A stretch of DNA of 64,000 bases from Distichodus sexfasciatus (lineage: Eukaryota; Chordata; Actinopteri; Characiformes; Distichodontidae). The notes below the pieces were generated by a model that saw only the letters and a program-made list of their open reading frames with translations, had not been told where the DNA came from and searched no databases. Position 1 is the stretch's first letter. The number at the start of each line of letters is the position of its first letter. A program made the translations under genes and the position numbers. Of this stretch, positions 10,316-24,700 are shown in pieces. The stretch is taken from positions 1 through 64,000 of the forward strand of contig JAVGVS010000786.1 in the NCBI GenBank assembly GCA_032718565.1, given 5' to 3'.

Positions 10316-12345
10316 TTAGACGTGGTCTTTGAAGGCGTCCAGGTTGAAGGCAGTGTCCAGGAAACGCTTGAGCTCCAGCAGGTGGGAGTTCTTGCTTCCA
10401 GTGGCTGGAGCGGCAGCGGGTTCACGACCAGCGTACCTACACACACGCGCGCACACGCACACACACACATATATAAGATCTCACAACACATCCAACTTCT
10501 AACATACTACACTGGAAACTTACCAAACACTCCTCTATAGTTAATGCCAAAGAGATTTACTTACAGATCCATTACCAAGGCAACCCAGCCTAAACTCTCT
10601 ATAAAAGAACAATGAGTCTCATTCACCAAAGTTTAATGTTATTTTCTTAAATTTGTTCTTAAGAAAGTTAAGAGATTTAAATAGTATAATATCATACAAC
10701 TATAGCGTTGAAGACAACCCTACGAAGCTAATGTTTTGCACAAAACACAAGCAACATAATTGGCGCAAGAGCCTCTTTATCAGTTGTAGAATCTGTTCTT
10801 ATCTTGGAACAAATCTTGAATGTGACTGAGGCCCAGTCCATTTAAACAAAAGTTGGTGATCACAAGAGCATCTCCATAACCAAATTAATTAATCCACCCA
10901 AAAACTTATTCCCAACTTCCAATATTAAAAACAAAGGAACTGTATTATATGCAGGCTTTAAATCACTCAAGAAGCAAACTGATATAAAGCCATTAATCTC
11001 CACTCCACGCAGGGCATACGCTCTATGCACTTTACACCAAATTAAATACTTTATATGGCAGCTTCAGTTAATCATTTGTAACTTTGTGACATAATGCAAA
11101 ACAATATTTGTACATAGTGTACAAACCTTATGCACAAAATGAAAAATTTGCCCTGATTTTGGCCCTGAAAGTGTCAAAAAAATCATTATTATAGAAAAAC
11201 TAAAAAAGTATGGGACAAACAACATGACTGGATCGCATTCATATACAGTATGTTTTAGCTGTATGCTGCGAGTCAAAACCTTTGCCCTTAACTTTGACAA
11301 ATCTCTTTCGCTGTTACATTCAGAAGTAAATTTGCAACACAGTGATTATTATATTGTAGCTACAATACCTTGTGAAAAGACCAGTCTTTTCATATCTACA
11401 TGAAAACTTTAACAGCTAAAAATAAAATTTCTCACATTATTTGCAATTACAAATTCACACAGATATGAGTAAATGTACAGACATTCATTTCGTGTATATG
11501 CAAAGGTTGTATTGTTGTGTGTGTTTGTGTGTGTTTACCAGACAGGCTTGGCACGGCTGATGGTGGTGCGCATGCGGGGCTTCACATAGTCGTAGTAACC
11601 CTGGTTCTTATGCTCCTCCTGACACCAGACAAGGTCTGCGTTGGGGAACTTCTCTGTCTCGGCCTTCACCAGGTCGAAGGGGAATGGAGACAGCTGCGGA
11701 GAGAGCAAGAGTTCAAAAGTCATCACCCTTAAACTGGCATACTGTGTTGGAGAGTAACTAACTTCAAGATTACAGTGAGCGAGTGAGTGAGTATTTGTCA
11801 CTGTGAACACAGCACAGCACACAGTGCACCACAAGCAAATATGACCTCTGCATTTGACCCATCCGTGAAGGGGCAGTGGGCAGCTAACGAGGGCAGCACC
11901 CGGGGAGCAGTGCTTGGGGACGGTACCTTGCTCTTGAGTACCTCAGTGATACCTTTACCTGTCCTGGGATTCGAACTGGTGACCTTCCGAACATGGGGTG
12001 GACCTCCCTAACCGCTACACTACCAACCGCCCCTGCCTCTTTTAGTCACAAGTAGCTTCTAACTTGAAAAGCTACCATTAGCTTCTCTAGCTAAGTAGCT
12101 TCCCCAACACTACCATTTCATGAGGTGCGTAGCTGTGAAAAGTGTGTGTGTGTAAGAGGCAGTGTGTTGTACCTGCTCGATGCGAGCGATAGCCACAACA
12201 TTCTCCAGGTCTCGAGCTTTGCGCTCACGCATCAGTTCGTAGTAGACTTTCCCGGTGCAGAAGATCAGACGCTTCACCTCCGCTGGGCTCTGAGCAGCCA
12301 CGCCGTCCTCCGTGATGACACGCTGGAAATGGGTTCCTAACCGCG

Positions 12346-12392
<47 letters not shown>

Positions 12393-14758
12393 ACAGTCTT
12401 GTATTACTATCTTTGTGAGGTCCTTCCATAGTCTCCCATAATGACTAGATGTATATAATTTTACACCTACACCTAATCCTAACCTTAACCTTAACCTCAG
12501 TAACCAAAAGCACATCTTTTACCTCTTTTAGTTTCTCAAATAAAACAAGCACATTTTCTATAAAGTCATTTACCTCTATGTCTGTCTCCCCTGTCTAGTC
12601 TAAAATGTATATTGTATGTTGTCTGGTTTTAAAATGTATATTGTTTAATGTATATTTTAGTATTTTACTTATTTATTGTTTATTCCATGTGCCTAGTCGT
12701 GCCACTGCCTATTTATTCTCTGTTCTTTGTTTGTTTGCACTGAAAATAACCTGGAGCCACGTCGTCTCGTCTCTCTATGTATCTGTACAGTATATAGCAG
12801 AGATGACAATAAAGTTGACTTTGACTTTGACTTTGACTGACTTTGATTTCTCCTCATGGGGACCTCTCAAATGTCCCCACAAAGCCCAAAAAAACAGATA
12901 AAAGTGATTTTAGGGGACAAAAGGTCCCCACAATGTGATTAATACATGAACACACACACACACTTATATAAATGAATGCTCCACATCATCAAAACAACAC
13001 TATTTCTCTCCAGTTTTGTGCCTCATTACTATGCTCCTGCAGGAGCTCTGACCTGGCAACATGAGGTCAAAGCTGGACTTGGCATCTGGGTGGCGCAGCA
13101 GGGATTTGGGAGTGAAAACGATCAGCTGAAATATGAAGAAGACGAGAGTGTGACAGGTTAGTCAGTCAGTTTTACAGCATTCTGAGGTAAATGTGTGGTA
13201 CTGGAATAAACACGCATGTTAAGGAAAGGGTTTTCACTCTTCATTGCCTGTAAAGTTCCACTTGAGACTTATCTGATGAAACGTTCACTCCGTTCCCACA
13301 GTATGCTCATATATTAGTGTGTTACTTCACACTACGAACTTGCGATGTGAGATCAAGTATTATTATGCTTTTCCCTCGCTCTTACATGTCATTTCTCACT
13401 GTCACTAACTCACAGGCTTTCTGAAGGGCAGCAGAATCTGCCTCCTGATGACGTGGAAGTAGTTTGCAGGGGTGGAGACGTTCACCACGATCCAGTTGCA
13501 GTCGTAAAGCTGACGCACGTCAAAATCGTCAGTGATTTTCTGCGAACAAGAGATACGAATCAAACACAGGTAGGCAGAGGAGGATTCCACATGAGACGCT
13601 GATCTCCTGAGCTTTGGGCTGAGCATGAGGGAGAGACCTGACTCCCCTAAAGGGTAAAAACTCAAACAGGAACTAGGGGGCTGACCGATATGGTACTTCA
13701 GGGCCAATGCCGATACACAGTATAGCTGGTCAAGCAGACCGACATGCAAAATATGAGCGCTGTAAATATTGGTTTCAAAATGTTAAATACAAATATTCCA
13801 GCGCAAAACTTCTTTTAAATGTTGAATTCTGCTCCTAGTTTCCAGCTCTCAGCGCTAACAGGATAAACGTCTAACAAATCAGACTTTAAATCACTAGACA
13901 CACAGAGTGATGATTTCAGACAGAGAGAGGACGCCGTGTCAGAGCCAAAGTAGCCGAGTTAATAAGTAAAACTCAAATTTGTGTGTTTATAAAATGACAT
14001 ACAGATCACGTAATTTTAGCACTAATAACTGTCCCACCTCTAACTGTAACCCCTAAACAAACACGGCTGGACTTACAGGGGAAACGTCAGGGTCGTCATT
14101 GCACATTTGCAGGAAACGTTCAGGGCGAGCAGATGAATGTTCAGGACCCTACAAAGATGAAGAGAGAGTGAGAAAGAGAGAGAGAGAGGGAGCAGGGGAG
14201 CGAGAGACGGAGGAGAGGAAAGACAGATTAAGCTGAGTAAGAAGAAAGAGATAAAGCTTACACATTACAAATTTAGTTTAGACTCAACAAATGAGGTGCT
14301 ACACAGATTGAACAGAAGAAATGTGTGGCTAAGGCTGGGCGATACGACCTCAAATCAAAATCGCGAGGAAACATTTTACCACGATTACTATTAATGAACA
14401 CAGTTTACTGACGCGGTCTGCACTGCACATGCGGAGAGAACGAACAGAATTCTTTTTAAATTATTAACAGAAATATGTCAATTAGAGGCTGTGAACGTCA
14501 GTTTGGATTAATTCCAGATAAACTGGCCGGCCCTACGTGGTGCAGGTGAATTGTGGGTAGCGCGGTCTCACCATGCCCTCCATCCCGTGGGGCAGCAGCA
14601 GGACGATGCCGTTTTGCCTCACCCACTTGGCCTGGCCGGGGGAGATGAACTGGTCGATGATGCACTGGGCTGTGTTGTGGAAATCTCCAAACTGAGCCTC
14701 CCACAGAACCAGAGCATTAGGACTGGCCATGGCAAAACCCAACTCAAAACCTGACGGG

Positions 14759-14799
<41 letters not shown>

Positions 14800-15660
14800 G
14801 GGGGGGGATAGAGGGAGAGAGGGTAGGTGAGAGTGGGGGAGGAAGAAAAAGGGGAAGTTGGGAGAGAGGGAGGGAAAGAGAAATGGAGAGAAGTGTGAGG
14901 GAGCGAGAAGGAGGGAGAAAGAGTGGGGAGAGGGAAGGAGAGAGAAAGACATGGAAAATGCAGAGACGTAGAGAAAGGAAGGGAGGAGGAGAGGAGATGA
15001 AGAAAGCGAAGGAGAGAGAAGGGGAGGAAAAGAGGGAGAAAGAGAGGGAGAGGAAAGGACGTAGAAGTAGGGGGGAGAGATAGGGAGACAGAGGGAGGGA
15101 GATGGAGAGCGAGGACGGGAGGAAGGAGAGAGAGGAAGTGAGGGGGAGAAAAAGAGGGAAGGAGAGAGGGAGAAAAGAGGGGGAAAGGTGGGTGTGGAGG
15201 AGGAGGAGGAGATGTGAGGGAGTGGGAGATGTAGAGAGGAAGTGAGGGAGTTACACAGAAAGAGGGAGGGAGGGATGGAGCGGAAGTGAGAGTGGAAAAA
15301 GGAAGTAAGAGCGGGAGGTGCAGACAGAGGAATCGCAGGATAAAGCTTTAACAACGTGTTTACAGCACTCAGAACTAGAAACTTAATTATACCAGATTAT
15401 ACATTGTATTTTCTACTAAATGATAATAATTATAGCTTTTATGTTGACAAATTAGAATACTGTAAGTGAAGTCGGACAGACCAGAGAAGTGTGTGTGTGT
15501 GAGAGAGAAACAGCAGTAGTGAGAATACACACCCAGCACTCCGTATTCAGACAGGGAGCTGTTGCACACGGTGTAGGGAGCCTGGTTTGAGTCGACATGG
15601 TTCATTGGGATGCAGGTCCTCTTATCCACATTCTGATCGTGAAGCACATGGTGACGGTGA

Positions 15661-15701
<41 letters not shown>

Positions 15702-18700
15702 AAAGGGGGAAACGACTTCAGTCTCAACACACTGTGACAACATAGTCACAACACATAGACAACAATCCTCCCATCACTTTTTCAGAGAGCCCTAGGGGTC
15801 AACCGATGATCCGCCGGTGTGATTTATGACTTTAATAGTTACTGGTATTGGTCCTTTTTTTTTTTTTAAGAAGTCCGGCTGAATCAAGCTCATTTTTAAA
15901 CTGTTATGACAATAAAATAAACTGTAATACGCTACTCTGGCTCTGACTTGCTGTGCCACAAGCTGGTGCAGCTAAATTGAGAATATTAATTGAGAAATTT
16001 AACATTTGATTAGTTTTTACAAAACTTCAGGGAGATATTTATTTATTTATTCATTCATTCATTCATTCATTATCCAAACTGCTGAATTCCAGCTGGGGTT
16101 GCGGGGTTGACCGGAGCCTATCCTGGGAACTACGGGCGCGAGGTGCGGACCAACCCTGGGCAGGCGCCAACACACCACAGGGCATGTATTTATTCGTTCA
16201 TTTGTCGTTAAACTTATTTTACTAAAGAACTCCCTGCGCTAGGGCTGCAACAAATGATTATTTTTGTAATCGAGTAATCTATCGATTATTTTATCGATTA
16301 ATCGAGTAATCTGATTTTTTTTTAACAAAAATGACAATACATTTGTTATTAGGCTTATTCTAGTGTGAGTAGAAGTTAGTCAAATACGCTTTATGTTGTT
16401 GTATTCAATTGAAAATGAAGAAACATGAAGTTCAAGGCTCATTCTGAACCAATTTGGCCAATAAAATGAGTTGCTTTTGGCCTTTCTGCAAGAGAACTGC
16501 ATTTCCCACAATCCCCCGCGCACACCACAGAACCGCGTCACTAAAGGGTTCAGCGCGTTCCGGAACGAACTATGGAAAAAATCGATGGGAAAATCTCAAT
16601 AAATGTCTGCATTGTAAGCAGAACGCTGGTTGTTGTGGTTATTTATCAGCTAAAATATGCGTTTTGCCTGTAATAAAGGGGACGTTTTGACGGAAACGGA
16701 GCGTTTTAGCGAGTAATGGCACTTACGCGGGCGCGATCACAAACACATCGCGCGTGTTTACATCGCAAAAAATGTCATTTATGCGTTTTTACACATTTAC
16801 TTCTGTTTTTGTGCACGGAATACCTCACAAATACTTTCACATACAGGGGGATCTATTCTCGTCTTGATCGCGCCACTGAAAATATTGTGCGTCATTAATA
16901 AGCGTCTGTGTGAAACACAAGCGGCACATGCTGTAGCCAATAAAATGACAAACGAAGCTTCGATTCTAGAAAAACTGCCTCGACCATTTTTTGTAATCGA
17001 ATTATTCGAATAATCGTTTCAGCTCTACCCTGCACATTTAGCTTTAAGAACATGATGAAAAGCTAAGAGTCATTTAAATTTGGGTCTGCGTCGGAGCATT
17101 TGCTCCCAAAATGCCGTAAGGGAGATACCTGAAGGTTCCTCTCTCCACGTCTTGACCGCTCAGGCGCACATGGATGCCCTCTTTCAGCAGAGAGCCAAAA
17201 GACATGTACTCTCCCAGAGCCCAGTCCACCGTCCTGTTACGGATCATCTCACCGCGACCCTTCAGGATACGACTCAGACCTGAGAGATGGAGGGAGGGAG
17301 AGAGAAACATGACAAAGAGAATATACAGATACAGACACAGAGTAACGTGTGGGAGGAAGAGAGAGAGAGAGAGTCGAATATAAAGAGAGAGAGAGAATAG
17401 AGGAAGACCTATTTAGCGATGTTTGTTCTCCACTACAGAATTTATGTACAGGTGTGTGTGTGTGTGTGTGTGCGCGCGCACCTCCGTGAATAGTGAAGTC
17501 TTCCACAGGTACAGAAGATGCCACCTGGCCGATGTGTGTGAGCTCCTCCTCACTGATGCCAGTCGAAGGGCAGCTCATGCTTTTTGGCTGGCCGTCCAGA
17601 GTGAAAAAACCTGCGCACAACACACAGCAATAAATAAATACATTCACATGCGCACGCACACACACACACACACACACACATCCACCCCCCCACACACATC
17701 CACCCCACACATAACCCCCCATAAAAACACACACACACACACAGCCCACACACACATCCATCCCACACACACACCCACCTCCACATGTAACCCCCCATAA
17801 AAACACACACACACACCCCACACACACATCCACCTCCACACACACACATCCACCTCCACATATAACCCCCGATTAAAACTCACACACACACACCCCAAAA
17901 TAAAAACACACACACAACCACTCCCATTTCTCACACACACACACACACACACACACAGACAGACAGACAGAAACACACCAGGCCAGGGGGAGTCCAGCCA
18001 GTGCTTGATGTGGAGAATCTTCTCATCCTTGGAGCGAGCGTGAGCCTCCTCACAGATCTTATCATACTTGGCAATCTCCTCCTGCACCACGCACGCGCAC
18101 ACACACACACATTAGTACAGTATATAAATGAAAGAGCAGTAAATCATATCACATCACAGGTTTATATCACTCTTCCATTTACTTCCTAAACTGTCGATGT
18201 TTATTCTTGCTAGTCACAGGAACGCTGATCTGGGATCACCGGAAGCCATTTTTAAGCCCACATGTGGATCAAATTAATTCATTTTAAAATACTGAGTGTG
18301 TTTTTAGCAAATGTTAAGTAAGCAACACAAGATCAAGTGTGTGAAGTACAGACAAATGGAAGTTTCTTGAACATCCTCCAACAAAACATTTTAGCCCAAA
18401 CTGGACCAACTGGATAAAACCAGACGTCGGCAGGACACGTGATAACTGGGGTTTGTTGTCCAGGTTTCGAAGGCTACTGGAGGAGAGTGTGTGGTGTGTG
18501 ACTGTGGTTGGGTGGAGTGAAGTGAGAGGTGAATTTTCACACACGAACACGCTCTGAAATTGTTCAGATATGTTTTATGACCTTAGCTCGCAATGTCTTG
18601 TTATTACGCGCTTGTTTTTGTTGCGTTGTAAAGCGTGCTGGAGTATTATTAAAGGGGGCGTGGCCTCAGACCTCGTACTCCTGGCGAGTGACCACTCCCT

Positions 18701-21700
18701 CGGCGATGAGTTTCTCGGCGTACTTCTGCAACACCGGCTTCTGCTTCTTAATCTGCTTGTACATCAGCGGCTGCGTGAACATGGGCTCGTCCATCTCGTT
18801 GTGGCCGTTGCGGCGATAACTCACCTAACGTCAGAGAACACACATGTACACAAAACTTTGAAAGAACTTGTTTAATGAATTGTTCATTAATTGTAATAAA
18901 AGTAAAAAGTGATATAAAGTTAATTGTGATATTGATTTAAGCTCAGATCACCAAGCCCTAATCGCTAATCACAACACACATGAATGATTAATGAACAACT
19001 ATTGTTTTTAAATCAATCGTTATCAAGGTAAAATATTTAATCATGATTCTCGTCCAGTCCTGGTCACACACACACACTGACCAGGTCGACCACGACGTCT
19101 TTGTGGAAGGTGGCTCTCCACTCGGCCGCCACGTTGCAGACGTACACGACTGCTTCGGGGTCGTCGGCGTTGACGTGGAAGATGGGGGCGTTGACCACGC
19201 GTGCTACGTCGGTGGGGTAGGGGGAGGAGCGCGCCATGCGGGGGTCGGTGGTGAAGCCAATCTGAGAGAGAGATAAATGCAATATGACGATATGCAACGA
19301 ATGACGAAACAAAATTACTTCATAGCACATTATATCGCTTATTTCGTGCCGTTGCAAAATACGCTGTTCACGATCAGATTTGTTTATCATTTGGACACCG
19401 GTTTGCAACGTTGCAACTCCACAAGGACGCAGGCACAAACGCAGCGGTGGCTTGAACTAGGCTTTGTGAAACATCGAAACCTTGTGGTGTTGTTTTAAAC
19501 CCACAGTCGTCTCTACAGTGATGCCGCGATACAGGACACGTTACCTACCGCAGCATTTTACTGCTCTGTGACACAACTTAGACAAGCGCTGAAATATTCC
19601 AAACATTATCAAAACAGAAAGGGCAGTTGTTAACAAAACGGTTAGAGAGTTCGCCCCGTGATCGGACGGCCGCCGGTTTGAATCCCGGACCACTGAGGTA
19701 CATTTGTGACCCTCCACAGCAAAACCAGTCGCTTGTCGCAACGGAGGTTTCCGAGAAAAACGATCGTTATGTTGCGTGGGGTAAAATTTTGGATTTTTTG
19801 TTTTTAGTGTTTTGAAACAGTGGAAGGTCTATACTGTAGTGTTGTGAATAAATTTTGCTGAAAAACTTCCCCTTTCCATCCTAAAAACGTGACTTTCTTG
19901 AGGTGAGGAATTCAGTTCCAGCAGAATGTTAAAAGTTTGTGTTTTGACCGCTCTACTCCAATATTTACGGTAAATCCACTGGTTGACTAGCGTGAAGATA
20001 CTTCTCCGGAATCCATCTCCGTCTCCCGAGTTCAGTTAACCTAACGCAGGTAGGCTATCCGTGTGGCTGTGAATGCAGTGTAGGCTAGCGTAAATGCAAA
20101 CGTAGCCGCGACCGCACCAAGCGTCTGTGAGTGCTACGGTGATATCAACATTCAAAGGCAGATTTCTCCGTTTCTCACTTGGCGTGACAGGAGAAACCCT
20201 TTGAATGTTGATATCTCAGTCATGTGTCGTCCCATTCATTCCATATAGGTATCGTTTTGAAGCTTGATTTATGCCCTTTCATGAAAACATAACTCAATTT
20301 TGAAAATCTGCGACAAGCAACTGGTTTTGTTGTGGTCACATTTAGCAGAGGTTACATTTTGTTGTGGCGCACCGTGTGCCGTGCTGTGGTGTGTTCACAA
20401 CGGCAAATAATAATCACTCGCTAATGGTAAAATGGACACAGTGAATGTGAAATGCACGAGTAAGACTATGTGAGAGAGTGTGTATGCACGTGGATACCTG
20501 GTTGTTGACGACCACGTGCACTGTGCCGTGTGTAGTGTATGATGGCAGGTCACTCAGATGGAAGGTTTCGTAAACGATGCCCTGGCCAGCAAATGCTGCG
20601 TCACCGTGGAGAAGAATAGACATCACCTATAACACACACACACACAACATTCTCACTGTAAAACTAAACTCATTTTCCCCCCTGCCGTGTTACGCCAGAC
20701 TATGGGTAAGAGAACGGACATCACTTATAAACACCCACAGAAACAACGTTCTCAGTTCTCCAAGAAATGTGAGAGTGTGATGCCCACCCTGTTGCCCTCG
20801 GTGTCTCCGCAGTAGAACTGCTCGGCCTTGGTCTTGCCCTGCACCACGGGGTTGACGGCCTCCAGGTGGGAGGGGTTGGCCACCAGCGACAGCGTGATGT
20901 TGCGGTCCGTCACGCGGTTGATGCGTCTGTGGTACATGCCCAGGTGGTACTTTACATCACCCGAGCCCTGATGGATACCCGGGCACGATGGAAAGAAAAC
21001 ACACAAACACACACTCGCAGATAAAACACCATGTTACAACTATTAATAATATAAAAAAAGTACCAACGACAATAATAACAATAATGGCTGTGTGATCAGA
21101 AAATTAAAATGTCTATCATCTCATTCTACATTCTATTTGTGACCCTCCACGGCAAAAGCAGTCGCTTGTGGCAACGGAGGTTTCCGAGAAAAACGAGCGT
21201 TTATGTTGCGTGGGGTAAAATTGTGGATTTTTTGTTTTTAGTGTTTTGAAACAGTGGAAGGTCTATACTGTACTGTTGTGAATAAATTTAGCTGAAAAAC
21301 TTACCCTTTCCATCCTAAAAACGTGACTTTCTTGAGGTGAGGAATTCAATTCCAGCAGAATGTTAAAAGTTTGTGTTTTGACCGCTCTACTTCAATATTT
21401 ACGCTAAATCCACTGGTTGACTAGCGTGAAGATATTTCTCCGGAATCCATCTCCGTCTCCCGAGTTCAGTTAACCTAACGCAGGTAGGCTATCCGTGTGG
21501 CTGTGAATGCAGCGTAGGCTAGCGTAAATGCAAACGTAGCCGCGACCGCACCAAGCGTCTGTGAGTGCTACGGCGATAGTCAACTTCAAAGGCAGATTTC
21601 TCCGTGACGGGAGAAACCCGACTCCTTTGAATGTTGATATCTCAGTCATATGTCGTCCCATTCATTCCATATAGGTATCGTTTTGAAGCTTGATTTATGC

Positions 21701-24700
21701 CCTTTCATGAAAACATCATAACTCAATTTTGAAAATTTGCGACAAGCGACTGGTTTTGCTGTGCAGAGTCACATATTCGTTCATCACGTAGATGAGGGTT
21801 TGCAACGTTATACATCACCACCTGGATGCAGGCAGCAACACCCTGATGGTGAAACTAGGCTTTGTGAAGCACTGATGTGTGTTGATGCTTGAATTTATCA
21901 TGATGCATCATGTTACTAGCATATGAGATTTTGGTCATATCGCACGGCCCTATTAATAAAATAATAACCTTTAAGAACATGAATTGTTCATTAGCCGTAA
22001 TCGAGGTACAATGTTTAAATGATCGATTGCAAAATTAATATTTAAGGCCATCTCATTGCCCAGTTCTAGTCATATACACAATTAATAAACAGTTATTGTT
22101 TTTAAATAAATCATAATCAAGGACAAATATTGAATCATGATATCGATTAAACAAACGTTCTAACCTCATCTGCAGCCTCCAGCTTAGAGTCAAACTGGCA
22201 AAATATCTGCTCCAGCTCCTTCCTAATAACGTTGGCCAGCACGTTGAGACGCCCTCTACACACACACACACACAAACAAATTTTCATATACATTAGAGTT
22301 TATTCGTTTATTATTATCAGTGACAACATGTTTACTGGCTGGTTTCTGGATGGTACCTGTGAAGAGCTGTAATATTCAGTTCCTTTTTAGGACCACTCTC
22401 TTAACTGATCCGTGTGTGCGAGCCACTCGAGTCATTATTGTCAAATCGCCAGCTGAATGGTTTGTTTTTCGGAAAAGAAAGTATACGTGGCTTGTGATGA
22501 GAACGAACGCACTTCCAAATGAATGACAAAGGCTAATGACAGTGGCAAATTTATTTTCAAGCGGCACTAGAGGAAGTTAACCCACGGATTCACTCATGAC
22601 TGTGCTTCGAGGAGCGCTAACCCGCTTGTGAGAGCTTTTTAGATTCGACTGTATGTTTTCAGTTAGTTTCCGTAGAGGAAACTAACTGACAAATTCACCC
22701 ATGACTACGCATGCTTGGCGCTACTGATTCGACTGACACGAGTCCTGTAATATACAATTCAGCTCTGTAGGAAGTTGTCAGGATCACCTCATTTGAGTGT
22801 GGCGGTGCAAACAAACTAAGTTATGAGATTTTTAGCAGCTATACTTGCTACCACGGCTGTTATGATCTTGTAATTAGTTTGAAATGATTATAAGAGATAT
22901 GTACGTGACGGGATTTATATTTTAGTCATGGTGTAGTTAGGACTGGATGGATTCGGGTTAATGGAGACCTCAGATTCGTGACTCGTGAGTCGTGTGAGTC
23001 ATGAATCGCCTGGTTCTAGTACCTGTGTGGCATTCCCATGATGACATTCTCCACCCCGCTGGCACTCGACTTGTCTATGATGGTTTTGAGGGCCGGGATG
23101 AGACTCTCGCAGCCCTCCAGCCCAAAACGTTTCTCGGACGACCACTTTCTCTGCAGGAACTCCTCAAACCTGACGGGGCACAGAGCAGTAGGCCGTTAAG
23201 CACCACAAAAATCAGAATCAGAGTTACTGGCCAGGAAAGGGCAAGCTTATCAGTAGGGCTGTGCAATATGATGAAATCTATCAGTCGTTTCATGTTATAC
23301 TTATTTGGTGGTGCGGTGAAATACGCTGTTTATCACGAAGTTTGGATGAGGGTTTGCCGTAGTCACCACGTGGATGCAGACACAGAGGACACTATGATAT
23401 TGTGCATTAATTCTGAACGCGCAGTGGAGCTTTCACAAGCAAAATCTGGCACCACAGTTCACCTTTAAGGCACCCTACTAAAAAAGCGCCTTCTTTTACG
23501 TGTTTTCAACAGCGTAAAAACTGATGTTTTACTGTCAACTGCGCAAAAATCTAGGCGAATTGTGGCACCTTTGGCCTTCCATATGAAAGAGAGTGATTAT
23601 TTGTCATGGTGAAACAGCACGGGTACACAGTGATTCACAACAAAATGTGACCTCTGCATCTGACCCATCCATGAGGGAGCAGTGCTTTGGGACGGTACTT
23701 TGCTGAGGAGCGCCTCAGTGGTACCTTTTCCGGTCTTGAGATTCCACCGGCAACCTTCTGATCACGGGGCGACGCCCTAACTCTTAAGTTACCAGCTGCG
23801 TGTGCGGAGACTTTATCAGGGTGTAGGCAGAGTTCAGCACACACAGACACAAGATTCTGCTTGCAAAAGTTACACTGAATTTACAGAAGATGAACTATAT
23901 TGTGATATATATCGTTATCGGGATATGAAATGACATAACCAGATTTTGCTCCTAACGCACAGCCCTACTTACAAGGAACTGACAATGATCATTATTTATG
24001 TCTATAAATGAACATTATTTATAGACCTGCCCATATAATGCACATATATTATATACGCTTATGGTCTATATGCAGTGTTGGGGAGTAACGGAATACATGT
24101 ACCGGCGTTACGTATTTAGAATACAAAATATGAGTAACTGTATTCCGTTACAGTTACCGTTTAAATAGGTGATAATTAGAATACAGTCACTTTGTTGAAA
24201 TAAATGGATTACACGGCGGTCTTTTCCTGTTTCATATGTTAGGCTATCTCCTGTCTATCCCCTCTCTAATTTTGGTAATTCCACGCATTGCCGGAAACCC
24301 AAACAAAACACGCAATAAGAGGCTCTAATGTAAACGTTCTGTTAATGTTGGTGGCGTCAGTTACACAATGGACCCGGAGCCAGCACAACAGAGCCAGCAG
24401 TGCCCGGGCAGGAATGCATTTCTTACTCTGAGATTTCGTGTTTGCTCCTTTAGAGTCAATATATTGTCTATTCAAGGAGATTTGGGCTTAACAGCCAACT
24501 GGTAGAGAAAAACAAACAAGAATTTGCAGGACGTGATTGCTACATTCATGTAGTTGTAAAAAGCATGACAATATATTAAGTAATCCAAAATATTCAGAAT
24601 ACGTTACTCACATTGAGTAACTTAACGGAATACATTACAAACTACATTTTGTGGCATGTATTCTGTAATCTGTAGTGGAATACATTTTAAAAGTAACCTC

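Noticed and set aside
11773..12031. tRNA gene suggested by a box-B-like GTTCGAATCC
   Set aside because: No cloverleaf or intact acceptor stem can be formed, and the same head recurs in several dispersed copies. It is a SINE.
14533..15354. 273-codon open frame on the minus strand
   Set aside because: The N-terminal two thirds translate the pyrimidine tract. Only the last part (14572-14750) is a true ogdh exon, reached by splicing.
17249..18108. Overlapping Cys/Val-rich open frames of 103-198 codons
   Set aside because: They translate the TG minisatellite in an ogdh intron in different frames. The real coding parts are the short flanking exons.
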